Positions 24,676-34,588 of a stretch of DNA of 64,000 bases are shown here, piece after piece. The notes beneath the pieces are model-generated. The model worked only from the letters and a program-made list of their open reading frames with translations. It had not been told where the DNA came from and made no database searches. A program made the translations under genes and the position numbers. The stretch is from Bacillus sp. PK3_68. Lineage in GTDB: Bacteria; Bacillota; Bacilli; Bacillales; Domibacillaceae. The stretch lies in assembly GCF_003600835.1 (NCBI RefSeq), contig NZ_NQYC01000001.1:3386001-3450000 (forward strand), read 5' to 3'. Each line of letters starts with the position of its first letter. The stretch's first letter is position 1.

Positions 24676-24691
24676 TGCTTGTGAATGGGAG

Positions 24692-24826
24692 CTGTTGATT
24701 TCCATTCCAGGCGCTTCGCTTTCCGCGGGGCGGGCGGTGAGCCTCCTCGCCGCGAAAGCGCCTGCGGGGTCTCACCTGTCCCGCTGATCCCGCAGGAGTC
24801 TTTGCGCCATCCATTTCAATCAACAG
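24692..24826. repeat. GC-rich palindromic repeat of the type common in Bacillaceae genomes, nested in the IS
   Basis: A block of about 135 bp, much richer in GC than its surroundings, bounded by 9-bp inverted ends CTGTTGATT (24692-24700) and AATCAACAG (24818-24826). Inner complementary segments include GGCGCTT with AAGCGCC and TGCGGG with CCCGCA. From memory this resembles a dispersed intergenic repeat seen many times in Bacillus-type genomes; that is recognition, not a search result. Here it lies between the IS left-end hairpin and the transposase start. Confidence 0.6.
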
Positions 24827-24901
24827 GGGTTACAAAGTTAGAGTAGCCGTACAACCATACCTGTTTTAAAATAAATAGATCAAACACTTGAGGTGAGAAA
24901 G

Positions 24902-26260
24902 ATGCTTTCGAAAAACAATCCAATCCAACGGAATCAAATAGAAATGATCGCTCTAGACCAGCTTGTACCAGAGAATCACCTGGTCCGTAAAATGGAGGCA
25001 GCGATGGATTTCTCTTTTATTTATGACTTGGTGGAAGGATTGTATACGGAAGTGGGCCGCCCAAGCATTGATCCAATTATTTTAATTAAACTAACATTGA
25101 TCCAATATGCCTTTGGCATTCGATCCATGCGCAAGACGATCGAGGAAGTGGAAACGAATATGGCCTACCGCTGGTTTCTCGGTTATGGATTCCATGATAA
25201 AGTGCCGCATTTCTCTACCTTCGGTAAGAACTACGAGCGTCGCTTTAAAGATACCGACCTGTTTGAACAGATCTTCTATCGTATCTTAAAAATAGCTGCC
25301 GAGAAAAAGCTCATTAGTGCGGAGCACGTTTTTGTGGATTCCACTCATGTAAAAGCTAGCGCGAATAAGCGTAAATTTGAAAAGAAAATGGTTCGCAAAG
25401 AAACACGCGCGTATCCGGAACGCCTCCAAGAAGAGATTAATCAGGACCGAGAGGATCATGGAAAAAAGCCGTTCCCGCCAGATAAGTTCGATAAAGAAGA
25501 AACGAAAGAAATCAAGGAAAGTACAACCGATCCGGACAGTGGCTACTACGTTAAAGACGAACGAACCAAACAATTTGCCTATTCCTTTCACGCGGCCGCA
25601 GACCGTAAGGGATTCGTAATTGGCACAATGGTCACACCAGGCAACACACATGACAGCCAGATCTTAGAGCCGTTAATGGAGAAAGTGATAGAAAAGGTAG
25701 GAAAACCTAAAGCTGTTGGTGCAGATGGAGCTTACAAAACACCTGCCATTGCCAGTTATTTAATGGAAAACGGCATGACACCTGCCTTGCCTTATACACG
25801 GCCGCGCACAAAAGAGGGCTTCTTCAGAAAGCATGACTATGTGTACGATGAACATTTTGACTGTTACCTTTGTCCGGCAGGGGAAGTATTGAATTACTCA
25901 ACGACGAATAAGGAAGGCTATCGTGAATACAGATCACCCAAACAGGTTTGTACCTCCTGCCCTTTTTTAGCTAAATGCACGGAAAGCAGAGATCATCAAA
26001 AAGTGGTGACACGCCATATTTGGCAGAAATATATGGAAGAGGCCGACCATCTTCGCCACCACGAAGAAGTTAAAGCGATTTATGCGGAGCGAAAAGAAAC
26101 GATTGAGCGTGTATTCGCAGATGCAAAAGAAAAGCATGGCATGCGTTGGACAACGTTAAGGGGACTTAAAAAATTGTCGATGCAAGCGATGCTTACTTTC
26201 GCTGCCATGAATCTCAAGAAAATGGCCAGCTGGACTTGGCGAGAACCAGAAATGGCTTAA
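24902..26260 (+). CDS. IS1182-family DDE transposase
   Basis: A 452-residue transposase from the ATG at 24902 (ribosome binding site GAGGTG at 24890-24895; an in-frame GTG at 24893 lies in it). The N-terminal DUF772-like region reads IEMIALDQLVPENHLVRKM, GRPSIDPIILIKLTL and YRWFLGYGFHDKVPHFSTF. Catalytic acidic residues are in HVFVDSTHVKA (first D), GADGAYKT (second D) and ERKETIERVFADAKEKHGMR (E). Before the last motif is a Cys cluster (CYLCPAGE ... CTSCPFLAKC) typical of the family. The frame is intact, so the element may be active. Confidence 0.93.
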   Translation: MLSKNNPIQRNQIEMIALDQLVPENHLVRKMEAAMDFSFIYDLVEGLYTEVGRPSIDPIILIKLTLIQYAFGIRSMRKTIEEVETNMAYRWFLGYGFHDKVPHFSTFGKNYERRFKDTDLFEQIFYRILKIAAEKKLISAEHVFVDSTHVKASANKRKFEKKMVRKETRAYPERLQEEINQDREDHGKKPFPPDKFDKEETKEIKESTTDPDSGYYVKDERTKQFAYSFHAAADRKGFVIGTMVTPGNTHDSQILEPLMEKVIEKVGKPKAVGADGAYKTPAIASYLMENGMTPALPYTRPRTKEGFFRKHDYVYDEHFDCYLCPAGEVLNYSTTNKEGYREYRSPKQVCTSCPFLAKCTESRDHQKVVTRHIWQKYMEEADHLRHHEEVKAIYAERKETIERVFADAKEKHGMRWTTLRGLKKLSMQAMLTFAAMNLKKMASWTWREPEMA

Positions 26261-26319
26261 ATGATGACCTCGGAGAGGTCTATCTTTCTCTCGAATGGCT
26301 TTAAAACTACCGAAAAATC

Positions 26320-26357
26320 AAAAGGGGTTCGGAATAAGACTATTCCGAACCCCTTTT
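26320..26357. terminator. Hairpin inside the right end of the IS1182-family element
   Basis: A 17-bp perfect stem (26320-26336 with 26341-26357) of AAAAGGGG...GGAATA with its complement and an AGAC loop, ending in TTTT. It is a likely transposase terminator. Confidence 0.85.
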
Positions 26358-26375
26358 GTCGACAAACTGAAAGAA

Positions 26376-26391
26376 CTGCTTATTACAGCAG
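26376..26391. repeat. Right copy of the 16-bp target-site duplication
   Basis: Identical to 24598-24613. With the IS-end GAAAGAA on its left and the original TTCTTTTTT on its right it again forms a terminator-like hairpin. Confidence 0.75.
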
Positions 26392-27262
26392 TTCTTTTTT
26401 ATATACTTTGATTTATCATTATATCTTCTGGGCACTTATAGCAGGATAAACCAAAGATTGGTTTATTCACTGACGGTAGAAGAGAATAATAAGGACAAAT
26501 GGAAGGGAAAAGAAAACAACTAAAACGGAGAGGCTTCTATTTAAAACGAGAGGTAAAATCGACTTTTCTTACCACCTCTTGCGTGGAAGTTAGTAAAGCA
26601 AGAGAGCTTCCTTTTCAAAATTATGATTCTTAATTGGTTAAAACAAAAAATAAAAAGAGTAGACCTTTCCCAAATAGTCAATCGGGGAAAGGTCATTTTT
26701 ATATATATGAGAGTCGTGTTAGAAGAAACATTGTTAAATTGCAACGTAAGCCTCTTTTATTCGTTTAGGTCAAACGACTCATCTTTGTTTTTGGCAGGAA
26801 TGATAAAAAGCGGTGATAATCTTCTATTCCTCTCTTGTTCATTCCGTTTATTTCCATTAATTAATGAAAGCATGCGAATAGGCTGATTCTATCAATAATT
26901 GAGCTATTTTATATATATAAAAGAAAGATGAAGCAGGAAAAATTAATGAATTTTTCCTAAACTCCACTTTTGATTGTTTTAGGAAAAGAGGCACCACGAA
27001 TCTTTATGCCTACTTTCATTCCTCCTTATCCTAGCCTGTATTGGTTTTATCATGAAAGCAATGGGGCACAGGATTAGAAAAATAGACCCATTGCTGGGAA
27101 TTTTTTTAGTATTTTAGATATATATATTATAAAAATGTCATTATTTTAACAAATTTGTTGTTTTTTCTGTTTGCGTGTAATATTTCCTATTGTGGAGAAT
27201 ATTGTCACATGGATAAAATTCAATATTCTCTTGTTTGAAAAAAGATATATGGGGAGATGAGT
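26392..27262. other. 870-bp intergenic region with several hairpins
   Basis: No convincing gene. Structures seen: a perfect palindrome ATAAACCAA-AGA-TTGGTTTAT (26446-26466); a terminator-like GACCTTTCCC / GGGAAAGGTC followed by ATTTTT (26662-26700); two hairpins that share one arm (26935-26958 and 26952-26987); and an inverted repeat AGAATATTG / CAATATTCT (27196-27229) just before the LysM gene. A possible promoter TTGTTG-N17-TAATAT lies at 27155-27183. Confidence 0.45.
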
Positions 27263-29193
27263 ATGGAACACGAGAAGATGGAAACTCGCCAAGAGAGGAT
27301 TGCTAAGCTAAAGAAGGCGAGGGCTTATGAAAGAAACTCTAAATGGATTGGTGCAACTCTGGCTGTTTCATTAACTGCTGCATCAGTATTTGTTCAGCCG
27401 GAAGAAGCAAAGGCATGCGATTGTGCTGCCTCTTATACGGTGAAAGAGGGGGACACAATTTATTCGCTTGCCAAAAAGTTTCAAGTATCAGTCGAACAAT
27501 TGAAAAGTAAAAATGGTTTTGCCTCTAATGATTTATATGTTGGGCAGCAGATGATCGTCCCAACTCTTGATGAGAATGGTCGGCCGCTTCATTTAACATT
27601 AATGGAGCAAAAGAAGGATTATTTAGAAAACAATGGGGTCCATAAAGAAAGCAATGAAAAGACTGAACCATCCATCAAACCAGAAGAAATTAAAACAGGG
27701 TCAACACCATCTGGAAAATCGACAGAGGCACCAGTAGCAGTAGCTGCCATGGAGAAGCTGGATCAAACAGTCACGAAAGTAACCCCCCAACAAACAAAGA
27801 TAAGCGGCTCGTTCAATCATGTTGTTCAATCAGGAGACAGCCTGTGGAAGATAGCCAACAAATACGGCACGACAGTTGAAAAGATCAGACAGGACAATCA
27901 GTTGAAAACGGATGCATTACAGATTGGCCAAAAACTAATCATTACGCCAAAAGGATCAACGGCTAAACCAGGAGCGGGACAAAAGCCGGCGGAACAGCCA
28001 AAGCCACCAGCCCCATCAGGTTCAACGGTGACACATATCGTTCAATCGGGAGACAGCCTGTGGAAGATAGCCAACAAATACGGCACGACAGTTGAAAAGA
28101 TCAAACAGGACAATCAATTGAAAACGAATGCATTACAGATTGGCCAAAAACTAATTATTACGCCAAAAGGGTCAGCGGCTAAACCAGGAGCGGGACAAAA
28201 GCCGACGGAACAGCCAAAGCCACCGGCCCCATCAGGTTCAACGGTGACACATATCGTTCAATCAGGAGACAGCCTGTGGAAGATAGCTAATAAGTATGGC
28301 ACGACAGTTGAAAAGATTAGGCAGGACAATCGATTGAAAACAGATGCCTTAAAGATTGGTCAAAAACTAATCATTACGCCAAAAGGGTCAGCGGCCAAAC
28401 CAGGAGCGGGACAAAAGCCGACAGAACAGCCAAAGCCACCAGCCCCATCAGGTTCAACGGTGACACATATCGTTCAATCGGGAGACAGCCTGTGGAAGAT
28501 AGCTAATAAGTATGGCACGACAGTTGAAAAGATTAGGCAAGACAATCAATTGAAAACAGATGCCTTAAAGATCGGTCAAAAATTAATTATTTATAAAAAT
28601 AAAGAACAGACAAATAAAAAAGAGCCAGGCAAAATACCCGGCCAAAAGATAACCCAAAAGCCAAAACAGGCTTCCTCTACTGTTAATATCGTCAAGAATG
28701 ACGATTCTTTATCCATTTTAACAAAAAAACTAATATTTCGGCAGAAAATTTGACGAAAAGCAATCAACGAACGATCGTTGTCTCAACCGTCGAACAGAAA
28801 AATACGATGGCTGATGGGAAGGTAGCGGCTGTTAAACCGCCGACTGTCACTTATCACATAAAGCCAGGAGATACTTTGTATTCTCTTGCCGAGAGATTCA
28901 ATACAAAAGTGAGTGCGCTTATGCAGTTAAATAAGCTTCAATACCCTGTAGCCATCATTGGAACAAGTCTTCAAGTTCCTGCGGATCATGTAAAGACAAG
29001 TCAGGGAATGATCGTTGGAGCTATTGATAATCGTTCCATCGAAGTACTAATAGATGGTTCATATCAAGTACTAGAAGTTTCGTATGGATCATCTGAATCT
29101 TATTCACACGAAGAAAATCAGCAAGTCTTGCTAACTTATACAACAGGAAGTGACGGGCAGCGTCCTGCTTTAATTAATGTAGAGAAAATTTAG
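27263..29193 (+). pseudogene. Exported multi-LysM protein, frameshifted near 28725
   Basis: From ATG 27263 (GGGGAG 6 nt upstream): a charged N-terminus, a membrane/signal helix (WIGATLAVSLTAASVFV), and one LysM domain (YTVKEGDTIYSLAKKF). Four near-identical LysM repeats follow, each beginning HIVQSGDSLWKIANKYGTT or close to it and separated by Pro-rich linkers (KPGAGQKPTEQPKPPAP). A degenerate LysM is next. The frame then stops at 28753, but the -1 frame continues with ISAENLTKSNQ, another LysM (YHIKPGDTLYSLAERF) and a C-terminal domain to 29193. Adding one A to the A7 run at 28723-28729 gives a single protein of about 643 residues. LysM repeats bind peptidoglycan, so it is a cell-wall or spore-cortex protein. 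Confidence 0.85.
27812..28593 (+). repeat. Four tandem 216-bp repeats encoding LysM plus Pro-rich linker
   Basis: The landmark GTTCAATC-x-GGAGACAG begins at 27824, 28040, 28256 and 28472, an exact 216-bp (72-codon) period, with very few differences between copies. Such identity implies recent duplication or gene conversion and predicts copy-number variation. Confidence 0.92.
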
Positions 29194-29407
29194 GGGGAAG
29201 CGGTAGGATAGCTTCTGCCGTTTTCTCCTCATCATGTAATCGCCACTGATCTAAATGTTTAATGCTATGTATTACTGGCAAGCTCCTTTGTTTGAGAGCA
29301 GTTCAGCATAATCATAAGTAATTCTCTACAGTTAATCGTTTAATCAAGGGCGACTTGTTGGTGAGTAATGGGAATGTTAAGTAAGAAAAGGGGTATCACG
29401 ACTTTTC

Positions 29408-29444
29408 AGCCAGCTGTTCATAAAAAATGAACGGCTGGCTTTTT
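29408..29444 (+). terminator. Terminator after the LysM gene
   Basis: AGCCAGC-x-GTTCAT pairs with ATGAAC-x-GCTGGCT, then TTTTT; 215 nt after the stop. The 215-nt stretch itself holds no gene I can support. Confidence 0.8.
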
Positions 29445-29490
29445 GATTGAAGAGCTTCTAAGCAGATGATTGTGAGAATGAGTATAGGTA

Positions 29491-29667
29491 TTAAAGATTG
29501 TTATGCTGTTGGCCAATCTCTTTAAGGCCAATCATTTCGTTGGCTACTTCAAGATTCCCGTGCTCATCCACAGATTCACCGGGAAGATATTCACTTGCAT
29601 CAGTATGAAGATTCATTTCTGGTTTGGCAGGGATGAGCGGCGTCTTTTCTGGATCTTTTTTCTTCAT
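29491..29667 (-). CDS. Small acidic soluble protein, 58 aa, unknown function
   Basis: ATG at 29667 with AAGGAGATG 6-7 nt upstream. The 58-residue product begins MKKKDPEKTPLIPAKPEMNL and continues with HTDASEYLPGESVDEHGNLE, ending QQHNNL. It is hydrophilic and acidic after a basic start, with no signal or membrane segment and codon use like a real gene. I do not recognise the family. It sits alone on the reverse strand between the LysM and SGNH hydrolase genes. A small spore or stress protein would be a guess only. Confidence 0.6.
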   Translation of the reverse strand: MKKKDPEKTPLIPAKPEMNLHTDASEYLPGESVDEHGNLEVANEMIGLKEIGQQHNNL

Positions 29668-29877
29668 TTAATCATCTCCTTTATTATTAATGTGGCTCAG
29701 GAGCGCCTGCTTATACAACCAATAGCTGAATAGAATAGCGGCAAAAGAAGAATCTCATTCTGTGAAGATGCAAGAGAAGGCTTTATCAAGGAGAGACTGT
29801 AAGGAGAGTTGACCGGTGCGAAAAGCATAGTATAATGGAGCGATGGTGTACTATATGAAGGAAATGGAGGAAGAAAC

Positions 29878-30651
29878 TTGAAAAGGAAACAAACACAACT
29901 ATGGGTTAGGTGGTTGGTCTTGCTTTTTTTCATCACGGCTAACTTGATTCCCATTTCTGCTGTAGCGGCAAAACAACAACGTCCTTCTTCAGCGAAGCAG
30001 GTAATTGTAGCGTTCGGAGATAGCAATACGCAAGGAACAAATTGGAAAATCAATAAGTATGATGAAAAAAGTAAATGGGTAACGAAGCTACAACAAACCC
30101 GCACAGTCATTAACTCAGGTATTGGCGGCAATACAACGGAAAATGGCCGGAAACGTTTTTCTATAGATGTATTAAATAAAAAGCCAAAAGCAGTCATTAT
30201 TATGTTTGGAACCAATGATGCGGTTTTAAATGCCAAAGGGCAGCCGCGTGTATCGAAGGCCCGATTTGAAAGCAACTTAAAATATTTTACTGATGCGTTA
30301 AAAGCACGCAAAATCGAAGTGATTTTAATGACAACTATACCTGTTATCCAAGGGAATGGACAGAATGGGTATTATTACTCCCGATATGACCAGAGGCTTT
30401 ATGCTAAATATAAAGGGGCCAGACAATGGCATAATTCATATAACGCGATCGTCAGAAAGGTAGCCAAAGAAAAGAAGGTTACTTTAATTGATAACTACGA
30501 CATAATGACGAGATCAATGAAGGGAATAACCGACCGGAATTTAATCGATTCAGGATGGATTGATTCATCTGGCACTCATCTTACCCCACAGGGAGCAGAG
30601 GTAATTTATCGTTTTGTCAACAATGCGCTTAATGCTAAGCTTGCAAAATGA
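29878..30651 (+). CDS. Secreted SGNH/GDSL-type esterase
   Basis: A 257-residue protein with a TTG start (29878) behind GGAGGAAG. Signal peptide WVRWLVLLFFITANLIPISAVA, then the four SGNH blocks: block I VIVAFGDSNTQG with the nucleophile Ser, block II GIGGNTT, block III MFGTNDAV and block V DSSGTHLTPQGAEV with the catalytic Asp/His. These exported hydrolases deacylate lipids, sugars or cell-wall polymers; the substrate is not indicated. An internal insertion rich in Tyr (NGYYYSRYDQRLYAKYKG) is unusual for the shortest family members. No operon partner is seen. Confidence 0.9.
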   Translation: MKRKQTQLWVRWLVLLFFITANLIPISAVAAKQQRPSSAKQVIVAFGDSNTQGTNWKINKYDEKSKWVTKLQQTRTVINSGIGGNTTENGRKRFSIDVLNKKPKAVIIMFGTNDAVLNAKGQPRVSKARFESNLKYFTDALKARKIEVILMTTIPVIQGNGQNGYYYSRYDQRLYAKYKGARQWHNSYNAIVRKVAKEKKVTLIDNYDIMTRSMKGITDRNLIDSGWIDSSGTHLTPQGAEVIYRFVNNALNAKLAK

Positions 30652-31103
30652 CAAGCAACTGCTGCAGGGAAAACAACATTGGAAAAACGCAACAGACAAT
30701 GGCTGGGAGGGGACTTTATTCTTTTTGTGAAAGTCCTTTCATGTCTATAAAAGGCGAGTTTGAAGGAGAACTAAACGTGCAGAAGCTAATTTTTTATTAG
30801 CTGTTTAACTGAGAGAAGTTAATAGGACAGTCTTTTTGTCCGCATTTATGGTTTTCTGTATTAGTTTGAGATACATAGAACAATTTATGCCCAAGCAGTT
30901 GAATTTCTCTATACAAATGAAATTACCAACTGATTATGCCATTGCTAGAGACCGTGGAGAAACAGATGCCGTGTTTGGTGAAAGTGGGCTAGCTGATGAA
31001 CTGAGGGGGGATGTCACCAGAGTCCAACAGGACACCGCATGATTGCTTACTCTGTTATGTACTATCTACAAAAATAATGTTTAACGTTTATTTAATAATA
31101 AAT
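30652..31103. other. 450-bp intergenic region after the SGNH hydrolase
   Basis: No gene can be supported. A 41-codon frame from an ATG at 30917 to 31042 (LPTDYAIARDRGETDAVFGE...) has gene-like composition but no ribosome binding site and could be a remnant of a larger gene. Confidence 0.35.
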
Positions 31104-31133
31104 AAAGAGCACCTCATAGCGAAGGTGCTCTTT
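31104..31133 (-). terminator. Terminator of the yitJ-metH operon
   Basis: AAAGAGCACCT pairs with AGGTGCTCTTT with an 8-nt loop, just downstream of the metH stop on the reverse strand. Confidence 0.88.
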
Positions 31134-31139
31134 GCTTAT

Positions 31140-34100
31140 TTAGTTAACATTAAAGTATCGAGCATCAGGATGAGCAAAGACGATAGCAGAAACAGAAGCT
31201 TCTGGTTCCATCATGCATCCCTCGGTTAAGCGGACGCCGATTTCTTCAGGCTGTAGAAGCTTAAAGAGCTTTGTCTGGTCGTCCAAGTTTGGACAAGCTG
31301 GATAGCCAAATGAGAAACGCTGTCCTTGGTACTTGGCGGCAAAGCGTTCTTTCATCGTAAAATCAACAGCATCCGGGAAGCCCCATTGGTCACGCATTTC
31401 TTGGTGAATCCGCTCAGCAAATCCTTCTGCCAGTTCTAAAGCTGTCGCTTGAAGAGCATGGCTTTGGAGAAACTCGCCTTTTTCCTTTAACTCAACTGAT
31501 TGTTCCCGAACACCAAATCCGGCACTCACAACGAAGAATCCAACATAATCCATTTCGCCGCTATCCACGGATTTTAAATAATCAGCCAGACAAAGGAACG
31601 GTTCTTTTTGCTGGCGAGGGAATGTGAAGCGTTCAATCTCTGTTTTGCTGTCAGCAGGATCATAAATAATAACGTCATTTCCATCAGACTGGGCAGGGAA
31701 GAATTGATAGACGCTGGCTGTTTTTAAACGGCCGGATTGCAGAAAGCTGTCCACCGTTTCTTTCAAAGCAATTGCTCTTTCGTCTTGCTCAGCGAGCAGT
31801 TTTTCTACTTTGCCTTTTAACCCAAGGTGATGGCCAATTAATGTTTGGATATTAACATAAGGCTCTAAGTGAGCAACAGGGTAGTCACGCTGAAGGCGTT
31901 TCTGCAAGTCACGCGGCACGTAAACAGGAACATCCTGGCGAACTGTTTTCTTTGGCTTTTCCAATACAGCCACAGATGAAGATGGCTTCATCGTTTCCCG
32001 GTAAGCTTCTACTTCCTTGCGTTTTTCTTGCTTTTCCTTCAGTTCATTTAAGAGCTCTGTTTTTTCTTCAGTGTTTTGCAGACGTCCGGCAATAGCCAGC
32101 CCATCCATCGCATCCTTGGCGTATAGAACTGGACCTTCATATTCCGGTGAAATTTTTGTTTCTGTGAAGCGGCGGGAAAGTGCCGCTCCGCCAACTAAGA
32201 TTGGCAAATCAATGTTCGCAGCTTTCATATCCTGGGCTGTAATAACCATTTGCTGGGCCGATTTAACGAGTAGGCCGGAAAGTCCAACCATATCAGGATT
32301 TTCTCGTTTTATCGCTTCAATCAATTCAGCAGGTGTCACTTTAATGCCTAAATCGACGACCTTAAAACCATTGTTGCTTAAAATAATGTCGACAAGGTTT
32401 TTACCAATATCGTGAACATCACCTTTTACTGTAGCAAGTACAACTTTTCCTTTCCCGTTGTCGTTTTCTTTTTTCTCCATATAAGGCTCTAAAAAGGCAA
32501 CAGCGGCTTTCATGACCTCAGCGCTCTGCAGCACTTCCGCTACGATAAGCTGGTTATCGTTAAATAACCGGCCAACTTCCGCCATTCCTTCCATTAATGG
32601 ACCATTAATAATATCAAGCGGTGTATCGAACATCGTCAAGGCTTGTTCCAAGTCAGGGATTAAGCCTTCCTTTGTGCCCTCCACGACATAATAGCTAAGC
32701 CGGCCTTCTACTGTCTTCGGAATATCTTCCTCTTTCTTCTCTTTCTTTTTATCACGGTAAAAGTCAGTAAAGACTGCTAGCGTTTCATCATTCGTTTCAA
32801 AAAGAAGCTTCTCTGCCATCGTTATTTCTTCTTTTGGAATGGAAGCAAATCTCTCCAGCTTCTCAGTATTTACGATGGCGTAATCGAGTCCAGCTTGCGT
32901 GCAGTGATATAGATAAACGGCATTCAACACTTCACGGCCAACAGGCGGGAGGCCGAATGATACGTTGCTGACACCAAGAACGGTTAAAGATCTGGGCATT
33001 TTTTCTTTAATTAGCCGGATGCCTTCCACTGTTTCTTCGGCTGAACCGATGTATTGTTCATCTCCTGTTCCCACGGGGAAGACGAGCGGATCAAAAATAA
33101 TGTCTTCAGGCGGAAGACCCCATTTATTGACGAGCAGGTCATAGGAACGCTCGGCTACTTCCAGTTTACGTTCGCGGGTCACGGCCATACCCGTTTCATC
33201 AATCGTACCCACTACAACGGCTGCTCCATATTGTTTTACAAGTGGAAGGACAGCATCGAAGCGCTCTTCACCGTCTTCTAAGTTGATGGAGTTGATGATT
33301 GCTTTTCCCTGTGAGTATTTCAAGGCTTTTTCAATAACTGCTTCATCCGTTGAGTCAATGACGAGCGGCACTTTCACCTTTTTCACGACTTCTTGCATAA
33401 AGGCTTCCATATCTTCAAGTTCATCACGATCAGGATTGGCAAGACAAATATCAATGACATGAGCGCCGCCCTTTACTTGGGCGCGAGCGATCTCTGCCGC
33501 TTCTTCATATTTGCCCTCAATGATCAATCGTTTGAATTTACGGGAACCAATGACATTTGTCCGTTCCCCGATAAATAATGGCCTCATGGAATCATCATAA
33601 TGAAGGGGCTCAATTCCGGAAACAACATGTTCATGAGGCTGTTCCGGACGTCTGCGTGGAGGGATATTTTCAATAGCAGCCCTCATTGCGCGAATATGAT
33701 CCGGTGTAGTTCCACAACAACCGCCGACAATATTTAGCCATCCCTTTTCGGCAAAGCCTTTAATCTTGGCCGCAAGGGACGCAGGTGATTCATGATAGCA
33801 GCCATTTTCATCCGGAAGCCCAGCGTTAGGATAACAGCTCACAAAGCTTTGAGATAAGGCAGAAAGCGAACGGATATGATCCGTCATAAATTCTGGACCA
33901 GTTGCACAGTTTAAGCCGACGGATAGCGGATGAACGTGCTCGATAGAAATGTAGAAGGCTTCGATGTTTTGCCCTGCGAGTGTGGTGCCCATCGGTTCGA
34001 TCGTTCCAGAAATCATGATGGGAAGCTTTTTTCCAGTAGCTTCAAAAGCACGTTGAATACCAAGCACACCGGCTTTTACGTTCAGCATGTCCTGGCTCGT

Positions 34101-34588
34101 TTCCATTAATATAACATCGCAGCCGCCATCAATGAGTGCTGTCGCCTGCAATTCAAAGTCTCTGCTCAATGTGTCAAAATCTATTCCGCCTGTGACAGAC
34201 AATGTTTTCGTTGTCGGACCGATAGCACCTGCCACATAACGTGGATGATCAGGCGTAGAAAATTCATCCGCGCACTTACGGGCAATTTCGGCTGCCCGCT
34301 TGTTAATCTCATAAGCTTTATCACCGAGGTTATATTCATTTAACACGAGAGCCGTGCCGCCAAATGAATTTGTTTCAATGATATCGGTGCCTGCTGCTAA
34401 ATAATCCCGGTGAACTTTTTCGATTACATGAGGCGCGGTAATGTTTAAATACTCATTGCAGCCATCATATTCTTCACCGCCGAAGTCTTCCTCTGTTAAA
34501 TTAGCTTGTTGTAGCATTGTACCCATTGCGCCATCTAAAAAAGAATACGTTTTTCCAGTTCTTTTTCAATTGGATATTGTTTCGACAT
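31140..34588 (-). CDS. metH: Cobalamin-dependent methionine synthase MetH (frameshift near the N-terminus)
   Basis: About 1148 residues when repaired. It transfers the methyl of 5-methyl-THF to homocysteine through methylcobalamin. Domains in order: homocysteine-binding (zinc Cys in GLNCATGP and VGGCCGTTP), pterin-binding (GERTNVIGSRKF onward), cobalamin-binding with the lower-ligand His in KGDVHDIGKN, and the AdoMet reactivation domain (FSFGYPACPNLDDQ near the C-terminus). The expected N-terminus (MSKQYPIEKELEKRIL from ATG 34588, 22 bp inside yitJ) stops after 17 residues. The rest reads in the -1 frame from MGTMLQQ (34526), so one base is missing in the A6/T6 run at 34537-34542. Probably a sequencing error; otherwise the first residues of the barrel would be lost. 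Confidence 0.92.

Larger units (their letters stand above)
24614..26375 (+). mobile_element. IS1182-family insertion sequence, 1762 bp, complete
   Basis: Ends were set from matching termini: TTCTTTCAGACTGTAGACAA at the left and the reverse complement of the right end TTCTTTCAGTTTGTCGACAA agree at 18 of the first 21 positions. Both sides are flanked by the same 16-bp sequence (24598-24613, 26376-26391), read as a target-site duplication. The element carries one transposase gene, a 16-bp-stem hairpin with a T-run just inside the left end, a 17-bp-stem hairpin just inside the right end, and a 135-bp GC-rich palindromic block before the transposase. Variable, sometimes long, duplications and hairpin targets are known for this family. 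It is inserted in the terminator of the SH3b gene. Confidence 0.88.

Noticed and set aside
26623-26886. 87-residue plus-strand frame and the opposite 67-residue frame in the region after the IS
   Set aside because: They run through a terminator-like hairpin at 26662-26700 and show no family features.
27812-28593. CRISPR-like repeat array
   Set aside because: The repeats are 216 bp, in frame and encode LysM domains; no spacers. No CRISPR array or cas gene was found anywhere in the window.
28721-28760. Programmed frameshift or split gene in the LysM protein
   Set aside because: The A7 run could allow slippage, but the pattern shared with five unrelated genes makes a missing base more likely; the second part has no start signals of its own.
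29503-29733. 76-residue plus-strand frame
   Set aside because: It is antisense to the 58-residue gene at 29491-29667, which has a ribosome binding site and better composition.
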